Positions 51,797 to 60,520 of a stretch of DNA of 64,000 bases are shown in pieces. A program made the translations under genes and the position numbers. The notes below the pieces were generated by a model. That model searched no databases, was not told where the DNA came from, and worked only from the letters and a program-made list of their open reading frames with translations. Every line of letters starts with the position of its first letter. Position 1 is the first letter of the stretch. Source of the DNA: Erythrobacter rubeus (GTDB taxonomy: Bacteria; Pseudomonadota; Alphaproteobacteria; Sphingomonadales; Sphingomonadaceae); the NCBI RefSeq assembly GCF_014705715.1, contig NZ_JACXLC010000001.1:1160457-1224456 (forward strand), written 5' to 3'.

Positions 51797-52396
51797 TCAA
51801 TCCGGCTTCTTCGCCACACCCACCATTGCTGGGCGCAGCAGGCGGTCCTTGATCATCCAGCCCGACTGCATTTCCTGCACAATAGTGCCCGGCTCCTTGT
51901 CGTCCGTCGGCACTTCCATCATCGCTTGATGCTGGTTTGGGTCGAGCGGCAGGCCCATCGCGGCGATCCGTTCGATGCCGTGCTGTTTGAAGACCTTTTC
52001 AAGCTCTCGCTGCGTTGCTTCAAGGCCGACCACCAGACCTTTCATCTTCTCGTCCTCGCGCAGCGATCCCGGGATGGCATCGATGGCGCGTGAGAGATTG
52101 TCCGCTACGCTCAGAATGTCGCGCGCAAAGCCGGTCGCGGCATAGTTGCGCGCGTCCTGAATGTCCTTTTCCGCGCGGCGGCGGACATTCTGCGTGTCGG
52201 CCTTGGCATAAAGCACTTCCTGCTTCGCCTCGTCCAGATCGCGGCGCAAGGCTTCGAGCGCTTCGGTCAGGTCGGTGTCGCTTTCCGGCGCTTCCAGCTC
52301 GTCATCATCGGTGAGGAATTCCTCCGGCACGCCCTTCAGTTCTGCCTTTACGTCTTCATTCACCGCATCTTCCTGCGGCTTGTCATTGTCGATCAT
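51797..52396 (-). CDS. grpE: Nucleotide exchange factor GrpE
   Basis: A 199-residue protein that releases ADP from DnaK. It has an acidic N-terminus, a long coiled coil (EALRRDLDEAKQEVLYAKADTQNVRRR) and the C-terminal beta domain with the GrpE signature from GIERIAAMGLPLDPNQHQAMMEV to VQEMQSGWMIKDRLLRPAMVGV. I start it at the ATG at 52396. The upstream in-frame TTG overlaps the hrcA stop and is less likely. It is the second gene of hrcA-grpE, and the VWA gene follows seven bases after its stop. Confidence 0.95.
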   Translation of the reverse strand: MIDNDKPQEDAVNEDVKAELKGVPEEFLTDDDELEAPESDTDLTEALEALRRDLDEAKQEVLYAKADTQNVRRRAEKDIQDARNYAATGFARDILSVADNLSRAIDAIPGSLREDEKMKGLVVGLEATQRELEKVFKQHGIERIAAMGLPLDPNQHQAMMEVPTDDKEPGTIVQEMQSGWMIKDRLLRPAMVGVAKKPD

Positions 52397-52413
52397 GTGC
52401 TTTGATTTTCCAT

Positions 52414-53478
52414 TCAAACGATGAGCTTGTCCAGCGAACGGCCAAGCGATCTTGCGGTCAGGTCAACCATGGGGACAACCCGCGCGTAATTCAACCGCGT
52501 GGGCCCGATCACGCCCAGAACACCGACGATGCGCCCTTCCCTGTCGCGGTAGGGCGAGGCGATGACCGATGATCCGGAGAGCCCAAACAGTCGGTTTTCG
52601 CTGCCGATGAAAATGCGCGTCGCATCGGCTTCGCGCGCGCTTTCGAGCAGACTGGCGACCGATTGCTTGTTTTCCAGATCATCGAGCAGCGATCGCACCC
52701 GGTCGATATCGTCAAGCGCGCTTTCATCCAGCAGGTTGGCCGCGCCGCGCACGATCAGGACCGGACGCTCATCGGCATCCGCGCTCCACACCGCGAGGCC
52801 GCGTTCGACCAGATCTCTACTGGCATCGTCCAGCTGAGTTTTCCCCGCCCGGAGTTCCGCGTGCATCGCCTGCGCAGCGTCGGCCAGCGTCCTGCCGGAT
52901 AGGCGCGAGGTGATGTAATTGCTGGCCTGATCGAGCGCGCTGGGGCTGAGCGCACCTCCAAGCTCCATGACCCGGTTCTCGACCCCGCCATCCTCGCCAA
53001 CAAGCACGGCGAGCGCCCTGCCCTGTCCCAGATCGACAAGACTGAACTGCGCCAGTTTCTGTTCGCGCGTGGGGACCATCACCATGCCCGCGGCTCCCGA
53101 CAGGTCGGAGAGCAGTGCGCTCGTTTTCTGCAGCGCCTGCTCCACCGGGCCGCTTTCCGAAAGGCGCGCTTCGATCTGCGCGCGTTCTTCATGGGTCGGC
53201 TCGGCGACGCGCATCATTCCATCGACGAAGATGCGCAGTCCTGCATCGGTCGGCATCCGGCCCGCGCTGGTATGCGGCGCAGCCAGAAGCCCGAGACTTT
53301 CCAGCTCTGCCAGAACCGACCGGATGGAAGCCGGCGAGAGGCTGAGCGTGCCATCGGCCGCCAAAGTCTTCGAACCGACAGGCTGTCCGCTCTCGATGTA
53401 CCCTTCGACCACACGGCGAAAAATCTCGCGCGCCCTCTCGGCCAGTTCGGTGATCGGTGGTGAAGCCATATCGTCCAT
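52414..53478 (-). CDS. hrcA: Heat-inducible transcription repressor HrcA
   Basis: A 354-residue repressor of groESL-type heat-shock genes through the CIRCE operator. The N-terminal winged helix is visible (REIFRRVVEGYIESGQPVGSKTLA, then LSPASIRSVLAELESLGLLAAPHTSAGRMPT). A GAF-like central domain and the C-terminal LGVIGPTRLNYARVVPMVD are present. No CIRCE repeat is seen in front of hrcA or dnaK here. It is divergent from rph. Confidence 0.95.
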   Translation of the reverse strand: MDDMASPPITELAERAREIFRRVVEGYIESGQPVGSKTLAADGTLSLSPASIRSVLAELESLGLLAAPHTSAGRMPTDAGLRIFVDGMMRVAEPTHEERAQIEARLSESGPVEQALQKTSALLSDLSGAAGMVMVPTREQKLAQFSLVDLGQGRALAVLVGEDGGVENRVMELGGALSPSALDQASNYITSRLSGRTLADAAQAMHAELRAGKTQLDDASRDLVERGLAVWSADADERPVLIVRGAANLLDESALDDIDRVRSLLDDLENKQSVASLLESAREADATRIFIGSENRLFGLSGSSVIASPYRDREGRIVGVLGVIGPTRLNYARVVPMVDLTARSLGRSLDKLIV

Positions 53479-53575
53479 TTAGCGCACATCGCGCATTCGC
53501 CAAGCCTTGCGGCCAGCGATGTTCCCCGCCACACCGCGCGGCAAGACACGAATCGAACACCCAGGAGCTTTATTC

Positions 53576-54289
53576 ATGCGCCCATCAGGACGCGCGCCCG
53601 ACGAAATGCGCGCTATCACCATCGAAACCGGTTTTACCAAGCACGCAGAGGGCTCCTGCCTCATCAGCTTCGGCGATACCCGCGTGCTGTGCACCGCAAG
53701 CGTCGAAGAACGCATCCCGCCATGGCTGCGCGGCAAGGGCGAAGGCTGGGTTACCGGCGAATATTCGATGCTCCCGCGCTCCACGCACACGCGCAGCAGC
53801 CGCGAAGCCGCCCGCGGCAAGCAGTCCGGCCGCACGCAGGAGATTCAGCGTCTGATCGGTCGCAGCCTTCGCGCGGTGGTTGATCTCAAGAAACTGGGCG
53901 AGCGCCAGATTACGCTCGATTGCGATGTGATCCAGGCCGACGGCGGAACACGCACTGCATCGATCTCCGGCGCGTGGATCGCGCTGCGTCTCGCGGTGAA
54001 CGGGCTGATGCAGAGCGGCGATATCAAGGAAGATCCGATCACGGGCCAGGTCGCGGCCATTTCCTGCGGCATCTATAATGGCACGCCGGTGCTCGATCTC
54101 GATTACCCCGAGGATTCTTCCGCAGAGGCCGATGCCAATTTCGTCCTGATCGAAGGCGGTCAAATCGCCGAAGTGCAAGCCACTGCCGAAGGCGCGACCT
54201 ATGACGAAGAAGGCCTGCTGCGCCTGCTGCGCCTCGCCCGGATCGGCTGCGACGGCATCTTCGCCAAGCAGCTGGAAGCGACAAAATGA
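53576..54289 (+). CDS. rph: Ribonuclease PH
   Basis: A 237-residue phosphorolytic 3'-5' exoribonuclease that trims tRNA 3' ends. It shows [12 protein letters not shown] at the N-terminus, [36 protein letters not shown] and [18 protein letters not shown], all family hallmarks. The ATG at 53576 has an AGGAG ribosome binding site. The frame to 53507 upstream has no such signal. It overlaps rdgB as ATGA. Confidence 0.96.
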   Translation: MRPSGRAPDEMRAITIETGFTKHAEGSCLISFGDTRVLCTASVEERIPPWLRGKGEGWVTGEYSMLPRSTHTRSSREAARGKQSGRTQEIQRLIGRSLRAVVDLKKLGERQITLDCDVIQADGGTRTASISGAWIALRLAVNGLMQSGDIKEDPITGQVAAISCGIYNGTPVLDLDYPEDSSAEADANFVLIEGGQIAEVQATAEGATYDEEGLLRLLRLARIGCDGIFAKQLEATK

Positions 54290-54915
54290 CGCGGAAACTT
54301 GGCGGCGGGTCGCTTGTGATTGCAACCCACAATTCCGGCAAACTGAAGGAAATCTCGGCGCTGCTCGACCCGTATGGAATGAAGTGCATCTCTGCCGGGT
54401 CGCTTGGCCTGCCGGAGCCGCCTGAAACCGGAACGACCTTTGCCGAGAACGCCCTCATAAAAGCGCGCTCGGCAGCGGAAGCATCAGGCCTTGCAGCCCT
54501 GGCCGATGACAGCGGCCTCGGCGTCGATGCGCTGGGCGGACGCCCGGGTGTCTACACCGCCGATTGGGCCGAGCGGCAATGGTTCGAAGGCGATCCGGGC
54601 CGCGACTGGTACATGGCCATGGGCAAGGTCGAAGGGATGTTGCAACAGCTTGGTTCCGACACTGATCGCAGCGCGGCATTTCATTGCGTGTTGGCGATTG
54701 CGTGGCCCGACGGAGAGCATGCGATCTACGAAGGGCAATGCCCCGGTTCGCTCACCTGGCCGCCGCGCGGAGAAATGGGTTTCGGCTACGATCCGGTCTT
54801 CATTCCCAATGGCCGCGAGCAAACCTTTGCCGAGATCGACCAGGCTGAAAAGCACTCCATCAGCCACCGCGCCGATGCGTTTGCAAAACTGGTCGCGGAC
54901 CAGTTCGGCAGCTGA
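54286..54915 (+). CDS. rdgB: Non-canonical purine NTP pyrophosphatase (RdgB/HAM1)
   Basis: A 209-residue house-cleaning enzyme that hydrolyses ITP, dITP and XTP. It has the N-terminal [13 protein letters not shown] motif, [28 protein letters not shown] and [12 protein letters not shown]. Its ATG overlaps the rph stop, so the pair is translationally coupled. Its stop abuts that of the CAP gene on the other strand. Confidence 0.96.
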   Translation: MTRKLGGGSLVIATHNSGKLKEISALLDPYGMKCISAGSLGLPEPPETGTTFAENALIKARSAAEASGLAALADDSGLGVDALGGRPGVYTADWAERQWFEGDPGRDWYMAMGKVEGMLQQLGSDTDRSAAFHCVLAIAWPDGEHAIYEGQCPGSLTWPPRGEMGFGYDPVFIPNGREQTFAEIDQAEKHSISHRADAFAKLVADQFGS

Positions 54916-55593
54916 TCAATAGGCGAACTGACCGACGATATTTCCCTGCGGAGAATATCGGCAGACGAGATAATCGCGGCCCGTCCCGGTTGCGATACCG
55001 CAGCCTAGCCTTTCCGTATTGCGCCAGATGATCTGGGTGTAATGGCCGACATCCTGCCAGCGCCCTGTCGTGCTGACATAGGGGAAGCTGTCGTGGATGT
55101 AGTATTGCTTCTCATCGATCCAGCCTGCGGCCATTTCTTCAAAGGTGAACGCGCTTTCGGTGCCCGCCCATAGGTTCTCACCTTGGTTTGGACGCGTGGT
55201 CCCCGGGCTGTGTTCGAACCGTCCTGACGCTGCGAGTTCCTCAGCGTAGGCGAGCGCCGCGCGGCTGAGGTCATCGTCCAGTACCAGGTCGGGGACACCG
55301 ACCTCTGCGCGCGCCCGATTATGATCGCGCAACATCACTTGCAGCAACTCGTCCTGAACCGTCGTCACAGTGCCCGGTGGGGTGGGCGATGGCGAAGGTG
55401 TGGGAGCGGGCGTCGGGGTCGGCGATGGGGACGGCGTAGGGCTTGGCGCGGGAGGTGAGCCTGGAAGCGGCGCGACGGCGACAGCCGTGCCCCCGCCCGA
55501 AGAAGACCCTCCGCCTCCGCAACCTGCCAGCAAGAACGGCAAAGCGAAGACGAGTATGCTCGATGAGCGCAGCAAATCGCGTCCTGTTTTCAT
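54916..55593 (-). CDS. CAP-domain (SCP/PR1-like) lipoprotein
   Basis: A 225-residue protein. The signal ends in LLAGC, so it is probably lipidated, and a Gly/Ser run follows. A Pro/Ser/Thr repeat linker at about 43-75 (PTPSPSPTPTPAPTPSP) leads to a CAP domain: LRDHNRARAEVG, HSPGTTRPNQGENLWAG, and HYTQIIWRNTERLGCGIA with the conserved His and Glu. CAP proteins bind lipids or act on the cell envelope, and the role here is unknown. Confidence 0.9.
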   Translation of the reverse strand: MKTGRDLLRSSSILVFALPFLLAGCGGGGSSSGGGTAVAVAPLPGSPPAPSPTPSPSPTPTPAPTPSPSPTPPGTVTTVQDELLQVMLRDHNRARAEVGVPDLVLDDDLSRAALAYAEELAASGRFEHSPGTTRPNQGENLWAGTESAFTFEEMAAGWIDEKQYYIHDSFPYVSTTGRWQDVGHYTQIIWRNTERLGCGIATGTGRDYLVCRYSPQGNIVGQFAY

Positions 55594-55763
55594 GAAATTT
55601 CTATCGACCCCGCATGTCTAATTCCGCCTGAACCAACATGCTTAATTCTCGTTAGTCAAAACCGCTCGGCTCGAATGCGCAACCGCCGATGCCTCACCCG
55701 GTGCGGGAATGAGCTGAAGTGACCGATTGGCTTTTCGCCGCGCTCATCGCATAGAGTCGAGAA

Positions 55764-56915
55764 GTGGCACGCGCGCTCTACATTCACTGGCCTTTTTGCG
55801 AAAAGAAATGCCCCTATTGCGACTTCAACTCGCATGTCCGTGAGCGCGTCGACACTGCCGCCTGGGAAGCCGCGCTGCTCAAGGATATGCGCGCCGAGGC
55901 TGCGGAAGCGGGCGGCGAAACGCTCACTTCCATTTTCTTCGGCGGCGGAACACCCTCGCTGATGCCGCCGCGCCTCGTCGAAAGCTTGCTGAGCGAAGCG
56001 CAGGACTTGTGGGGGTTCGACAGCGACATCGAGATCACGCTGGAGGCCAATCCGTCGTCGGTCGAAGCGGCCAATTTCGCCGACCTTGCAGCGGCGGGAA
56101 TCAACCGCGCCTCGCTCGGCGTCCAATCGCTCGATGACGAGACGCTGCGATGGCTGGGGCGCCTTCACGGTTCGGCGGAGGCACGGGATGCCTTGCAGAC
56201 CGCGAGGGAGCAATTCGAACGGGTGAGTTTCGACCTGATCTATGCCCTCCCCGGCCAATCTGCCCGTCAGTGGCGATCTCAGCTGGAGGAAGCGCTGGAT
56301 TTCGGCACGTCGCACCTGTCGCTCTACCAGCTGACGATCGAACCGGGCACACGCTTTGCCACCGATGTAAGGCGCGGTGTCTTCGCGCCGCTGGACGATG
56401 ACGAAGCCGCAGAACTGTTCGCGCTGACGCAGGAACTGACCCAGGCCGCCGGTCTTCCCGCCTATGAAACCAGCAATCACGCCCGCCCCGGCGAGGAAAG
56501 CCGCCATAACCTTACCTATTGGCGGTATCAGGATTATGCCGGGATTGGGCCGGGCGCGCATGGGCGGCGCGGCGGCTTTGCGACTGCGCGACACAAGAAG
56601 CCGGAGAATTTCCTCGCCGCTGTTGAGAAGCGCGGCCACGGGATAGCCGAGCAGAGATCGCTGGCGATACCCGAACAGGCGAGCGAGGCCCTGCTGATGG
56701 GTCTCAGGCTGAAAGAGGGCCTCGACATCGCGGCATTGGAAGCACGCTTCGGCATTGCGCGGAGCGAACTTATCGTTCCGGAGAAAGTGACCCAATACAC
56801 CGATCTTGGTCTCCTTTGGCAGGATGGTCCACACCTCGGCGTCAGCGCCGCCGGGCGGCCCTTGCTCGACGGTTTGCTTGCCGAGATCGTGGCCGATGCG
56901 CTGGTGAAGGCATGA
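55764..56915 (+). CDS. hemW: Radical SAM heme chaperone HemW
   Basis: A 383-residue radical-SAM protein. The cluster motif is CEKKCPYCDFN at the start, followed by FFGGGTPSL, ITLEANP, RASLGVQSLDDETL and DLIYALPGQS. The cluster spacing and absence of an extended N-terminus indicate HemW, a heme chaperone for respiratory enzymes, rather than the true coproporphyrinogen oxidase HemN. The start is GTG at 55764. Its stop overlaps the xerC ATG. Confidence 0.92.
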   Translation: MARALYIHWPFCEKKCPYCDFNSHVRERVDTAAWEAALLKDMRAEAAEAGGETLTSIFFGGGTPSLMPPRLVESLLSEAQDLWGFDSDIEITLEANPSSVEAANFADLAAAGINRASLGVQSLDDETLRWLGRLHGSAEARDALQTAREQFERVSFDLIYALPGQSARQWRSQLEEALDFGTSHLSLYQLTIEPGTRFATDVRRGVFAPLDDDEAAELFALTQELTQAAGLPAYETSNHARPGEESRHNLTYWRYQDYAGIGPGAHGRRGGFATARHKKPENFLAAVEKRGHGIAEQRSLAIPEQASEALLMGLRLKEGLDIAALEARFGIARSELIVPEKVTQYTDLGLLWQDGPHLGVSAAGRPLLDGLLAEIVADALVKA

Positions 56916-57811
56916 GCCGCGCGGAAATTCTCGAGGCGTGGCAAGCGCATCTGACCCAAAGCCTGCGCCGGTCACCGCATACCGTGCGCGCTTACTGCCT
57001 CGCCGCCCGCAAGCTGATCGACGGCCGCGATCTGTCGAGCTTTACCGAGATTGCAGCGCTTGAAGCGCATGACCTGCGCGCGCATCTGGCTGCGCGCCGG
57101 GCGGAAGGGCTTGCCAATACCAGTGCCGCGCGCGAGCTTTCCGCGCTCAAATCCCTGATCGCTTTTGCCCGCAGCGAAACCGGAGATCCCGATCCCGCTT
57201 CGCCGCGGGTGCGCGGACCTCGGCTCAAGAAGGGGCTTCCGCGCCCCGTTACGCCCGACGATGCCGTGAACATTGCCGACCTGATCGAGGGGACCGCGAG
57301 CGAGGACTGGATCGGAGCGCGCGACCGGGCTGTGCTGCTGCTGATGTATGGATCGGGCCTGCGCATCGCCGAAGCGCTATCGCTGCAGGGCCGCGATGTC
57401 CCCTTGGCCGAGACCCTGCAGGTGACCGGCAAAGGCGGCAAGCAGCGCATCGTCCCGGTGCTGCCAATCACGCGGGACGCGGTCGCCGAATATGCAAAAG
57501 CATGCCCCTACCCCCTGTCGGCGAAGGAACCACTGTTTCGCGGTGCCAAGGGCGGCGCGTTGTCACAGGGCATGGTGCAAAAGGCGATGGCCAAGGCACG
57601 CCGCGCGCTAGGTCTGCCCGACACTGCCACCCCTCACGCGCTGAGGCACAGCTTCGCAACGCACTTGCTGGGCGCGGGAGCAGATTTGCGCAGTTTGCAG
57701 GAATTGCTTGGGCACGCCTCGCTGGGGTCGACCCAGATTTACACGAAAGTCGATGCAGCGAGTTTGCTGGAGAATTACCGGAGGGCGCATCCGAGAGCGA
57801 AGAAGGGGTGA
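56912..57811 (+). CDS. xerC: Tyrosine recombinase XerC
   Basis: A 299-residue site-specific recombinase for chromosome-dimer resolution. Catalytic residues are R151 (GSGLRIAEA), K174 (TGKGGKQR), H242 and R245 (HALRHSF), H268 (LLGHASLGSTQIY) and Y277. The N-terminal core-binding SAM-like domain is normal. The ATGA overlap with hemW fixes the start. It could be another Xer-family enzyme, but length and the PHALRHSFATHLL signature fit XerC. Confidence 0.9.
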   Translation: MSRAEILEAWQAHLTQSLRRSPHTVRAYCLAARKLIDGRDLSSFTEIAALEAHDLRAHLAARRAEGLANTSAARELSALKSLIAFARSETGDPDPASPRVRGPRLKKGLPRPVTPDDAVNIADLIEGTASEDWIGARDRAVLLLMYGSGLRIAEALSLQGRDVPLAETLQVTGKGGKQRIVPVLPITRDAVAEYAKACPYPLSAKEPLFRGAKGGALSQGMVQKAMAKARRALGLPDTATPHALRHSFATHLLGAGADLRSLQELLGHASLGSTQIYTKVDAASLLENYRRAHPRAKKG

Positions 57812-57814
57812 TAG

Positions 57815-58036
57815 ATGATCTGGAAGACGATCTTAATCGCACTTAACGAACTGAGTAGCCTCACGATCGCCTCCTTCCCGGCTCTACTGCTCGACTATCA
57901 ATTGATCGGACCATACATTTACTCGGTGACATACTTCGATCCGAGCGACAGCTTCGACTACATCCTGTTTGCCTTTTTATACGCGCCTTGTTCGATGGCG
58001 GTTATGTGTTTTTGGCAGCGGGGCACAAGCCTCTAG
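57815..58036 (+). CDS. Small hypothetical membrane protein, low GC
   Basis: A 73-residue frame starting three bases after the xerC stop, with GGGGTGAT just upstream. It has two hydrophobic segments (LTIASFPALLLDYQLIGPYIY, and FDYILFAFLYAPCSMAVMCFW). GC is clearly below that of xerC (28 of 60 bases in 57901-57960). I recognise no family. It could be an accessory protein or a decayed gene. Moderate confidence only. Confidence 0.45.
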   Translation: MIWKTILIALNELSSLTIASFPALLLDYQLIGPYIYSVTYFDPSDSFDYILFAFLYAPCSMAVMCFWQRGTSL

Positions 58037-58037
58037 A

Positions 58038-58141
58038 TCGTCATTGCGAGCGGAGCGAAGCAATCCAGCTTCTGGCCTTGCTTCAAGTGAAAACCCCAGA
58101 AGCTGGATTGCCGCGTCGCCTTCGGCTCCTCGCAATGACGA
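58038..58141. repeat. 104-bp palindromic intergenic repeat (REP/MITE-like)
   Basis: The ends are TCGTCATTGCGAG (58038-58050) and CTCGCAATGACGA (58129-58141). Inside, CAATCCAGCTTCTGG (58061-58075) pairs perfectly with CCAGAAGCTGGATTG (58096-58110). The TCATTGCGAG and CAATCCAG words recur in intergenic hairpins of many alphaproteobacteria. It has no transposase and would fold into one long hairpin in RNA or single-stranded DNA. Confidence 0.85.
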
Positions 58142-58146
58142 GGTGC

Positions 58147-58287
58147 TTAGTCCCAGGGGCAGCCGCCGTACCCATCAAGGCAGTAAGCGATGCCGAAAAG
58201 GATGTCCCATGCACATGTAAGGCCAAACGCCGCAGCGATAATAAAGGCGACCATAATAGCAAGGCATCCGAGTCCGACCGCGATCAA
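58147..58287 (-). CDS. Very small membrane protein downstream of gshB
   Basis: A 46-residue protein (TTG start at 58287 with ribosome binding site TTTAGGA). One strong hydrophobic stretch covers residues 1-22 (IAVGLGCLAIMVAFIIAAAFG), then AWDILFGIAYCLDGYGGCPWD. Three cysteines after the first helix may form disulfides. An in-frame TTG at 58305 would overlap the gshB stop (TTGA), adding IFRKSL and giving 52 residues. No known family is recognised. The strong signal and conserved-looking position suggest a real gene. Confidence 0.5.
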   Translation of the reverse strand: MIAVGLGCLAIMVAFIIAAAFGLTCAWDILFGIAYCLDGYGGCPWD

Positions 58288-58301
58288 GCTTTTCCTAAAG
58301 A

Positions 58302-59258
58302 TCAAAGCGACCCCAACCGCCCCTCAATCGCGTCCCAGATCATCCCAGCCAGATCCGTCCCGTCGAAGTTCGAAATCGCCACAATCCCAGTCGGCGATGT
58401 CACATTGATCTCGGTCAGCCATTTGCCGCCGATCACATCGATGCCGACGAAGGTCAGGCCCAGACGCTTGAGCTCCGGCCCCATCGCCTCGCAAATCTCG
58501 CGCTCGCGTGTCGTCAGCTGCGTTGCCTCCGCGCTGCCGCCCATGGCGAGGTTCGAACGGAACTCGCCTTCGCCCGGTATCCGATTGATTGCGCCTGCGA
58601 TTTCGCCGTCGATCAGGACGATGCGCTTGTCGCCCTCGGCCACTTCGGGAAGGAAGGGCTGGACCATGTGCGGCTCGGGCCAGGTCTGGTTGAAGACCTC
58701 GAACAGAGCGGTGAGGTTGTCGCCGCTTTCCGGGATGCGAAAAATCGCCTTGCCGCCATTCCCGTGGATCGGCTTGACCACGACCGCGCCATGTTCCTCC
58801 ATGAAGCGTTTTACTTCGTCCGGCGACCGGGTGACCAAGGTGGGCGGCATGAAGCGGCGGTAATCGAGCACCATCACCTTTTCAGGCGCATTACGGACAT
58901 TAGCCGGATCGTTGACGACCAGCGTTTCGCTCTTGATGCGCTCGAGCATATGCGTCGCGGTGATGTAGCCCATGTGGAAGGGCGGATCCTGCCGCATCAA
59001 GACAACATCGATGTCCTTGCCAAGATCGAGCCGCTGCGCCTCGCCCTTGCTGAAATGATCGCCTTCGACGCGCTGGACCGTCACCGGGAAACACTCGGCA
59101 AACAGGCGGTCGTCGGCGTCGAGCGTCAGGCTTTCGACATGGTATTCAAAGATGGAATATCCGCGTTCCTGCGCTGCGAGCATCAAGGCAAACGACGAAT
59201 CCCCGGCGATATTGATATTCTCGATGGGGTCCATCTGGACCGCGACGCGCAGGCTCAT
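58302..59258 (-). CDS. gshB: Glutathione synthetase
   Basis: A 318-residue ATP-grasp enzyme joining gamma-glutamylcysteine and glycine. The N-terminal AVQMDPIENINIAGDSSFALM is the typical GshB start, with MRQDPPFHMGYITATHML, KPIHGNGGKAIF (ATP-grasp) and FVGIDVIGGKWLTEINVTSPTG. It is the 3' member of rsmI-yraN-gshB. The hairpin repeat and a small membrane gene follow. Confidence 0.96.
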   Translation of the reverse strand: MSLRVAVQMDPIENINIAGDSSFALMLAAQERGYSIFEYHVESLTLDADDRLFAECFPVTVQRVEGDHFSKGEAQRLDLGKDIDVVLMRQDPPFHMGYITATHMLERIKSETLVVNDPANVRNAPEKVMVLDYRRFMPPTLVTRSPDEVKRFMEEHGAVVVKPIHGNGGKAIFRIPESGDNLTALFEVFNQTWPEPHMVQPFLPEVAEGDKRIVLIDGEIAGAINRIPGEGEFRSNLAMGGSAEATQLTTREREICEAMGPELKRLGLTFVGIDVIGGKWLTEINVTSPTGIVAISNFDGTDLAGMIWDAIEGRLGSL

Positions 59259-59269
59259 GCAGATATCCT

Positions 59270-59626
59270 TTACGGTTGGAACGCGTTGGTGATGTGGCGC
59301 GGGCGGGTGCCGGGTGCAAGCAGGATTACGTCGATCCGCAGATCGTCACCGGCTTCGGCGTATTCATGCGCGACCGCCTCGACCGCGGCGGCAACGCGCA
59401 AAAGGCGGCGCTCGTCGATCGCCTCGGCGAGATCGCGCGCCCGCTTGCGCCATTTGACTTCGATAAAGGCGGTAAGCCCGTCCTTACGCGCGATGAGATC
59501 GATTTCTCCGAGCGGCGTTTTCACCCGCTCGGCGAGAATGTGCCAGCCCTGCACCGCGAGCCACTGCGCGGCCTGCGCCTCCGCTTCGCGCCCGCGCCGC
59601 TCTGCGATTTCACGCTTTGCTGTCAC
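59270..59626 (-). CDS. yraN: YraN/UPF0102 family nuclease-like protein
   Basis: A 118-residue protein of the UPF0102 (restriction-endonuclease-like) family. The motif GEIDLIARKDGLTAFIEVKWRKR has the E-D-ExK arrangement of PD-(D/E)XK nucleases. Function is unproven, though DNA repair or uptake has been suggested. The start is GTG at 59626, overlapping the rsmI stop (GTGA). Confidence 0.92.
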   Translation of the reverse strand: MTAKREIAERRGREAEAQAAQWLAVQGWHILAERVKTPLGEIDLIARKDGLTAFIEVKWRKRARDLAEAIDERRLLRVAAAVEAVAHEYAEAGDDLRIDVILLAPGTRPRHITNAFQP

Positions 59627-60480
59627 TGGTTTTTGAGCTCCACGGCGCGTGAGTAGAGATCCTTTCGGTCCAGGCCAGTGGCCTTGGCGACGATTCCTGC
59701 CGCCTTGCTGGGGCTGTGATCGATGAGCGCCTCGGTAAGCAGCGCATCGGGATCGCCATCGCCGATGTTTTCAGCAGGCGGACCGATAAGCAGGACGATC
59801 TCACCCTTTGGCGGATGTTCGCGGTAGTGCTCGGCCAGTTCCGCGGCCGCGCCGGTGCGGCATTCCTCGTGCAATTTGGTGAGCTCGCGCGCAACGGCGA
59901 CTTCGCGCTGCGGCCAGATGTCGGCGATCGCGCGCAGGCTCCTTTCAAGCCGGGGGCCGGTTTCGTAGAAGATCAGCGTCGCGGCGACTTCGCCGAGTTC
60001 GGCCAGCATGTTCGCGCGCGCTTTCTCCTTCACGGGAAGAAATCCCGCAAACAGGAAGCGATCATTGGGAAGGCCCGCCAGCGTCAGCCCTGTGATCGCC
60101 GCGCAGGCGCCGGGCAGGCTGGTCACGGTGATACCCGCCTTACGCGCGTCGCGTACCAAGCGGTACCCCGGATCCGATATCAGCGGCGTGCCCGCATCGC
60201 TTACCAGCGCCACGGCCTGCGTGCGTGCCTGTTCTATCAACGTGGCTCGTTGCCGTTCCGATGCATGATCGTCATATCGCTGCATCCGCGTGGAAACGCC
60301 GCAATGCTTCAAAAGCTTGCCCGTCACCCGCGTGTCCTCGCACGCGATCACTTCGCACCCGCGCAGCACATCGACAGCACGCACCGTTATATCGCCAAGA
60401 TTGCCAATCGGTGTTGCGACAATATAAAGCCCGGCTTCCAGAGGTTCACTAAGGGCTGATTCAGATTGAGGCGTCTGCAT
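59623..60480 (-). CDS. rsmI: 16S rRNA 2'-O-methyltransferase RsmI (C1402)
   Basis: A 285-residue SAM-dependent tetrapyrrole-methyltransferase-fold enzyme. It has the start LYIVATPIGNLGDITVRA, CEDTRVTGKLLKHCG, ALVSDAGTPLISDPGYRLV, and FYETGPRLERSL. It 2'-O-methylates C1402 in the decoding centre. Linkage to an LpoA-like gene and yraN mirrors the order in many Proteobacteria. Confidence 0.96.
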   Translation of the reverse strand: MQTPQSESALSEPLEAGLYIVATPIGNLGDITVRAVDVLRGCEVIACEDTRVTGKLLKHCGVSTRMQRYDDHASERQRATLIEQARTQAVALVSDAGTPLISDPGYRLVRDARKAGITVTSLPGACAAITGLTLAGLPNDRFLFAGFLPVKEKARANMLAELGEVAATLIFYETGPRLERSLRAIADIWPQREVAVARELTKLHEECRTGAAAELAEHYREHPPKGEIVLLIGPPAENIGDGDPDALLTEALIDHSPSKAAGIVAKATGLDRKDLYSRAVELKNQ

Positions 60481-60520
60481 GAGAGGCCTTCCATGAAGCA
60501 GCGATCAGGGGTCGGCAAGA

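Noticed and set aside
55656..56975. 439-codon antisense frame over hemW
   Set aside because: Shadow of hemW. Composition is Arg/Gln/His-rich with no recognisable motif.
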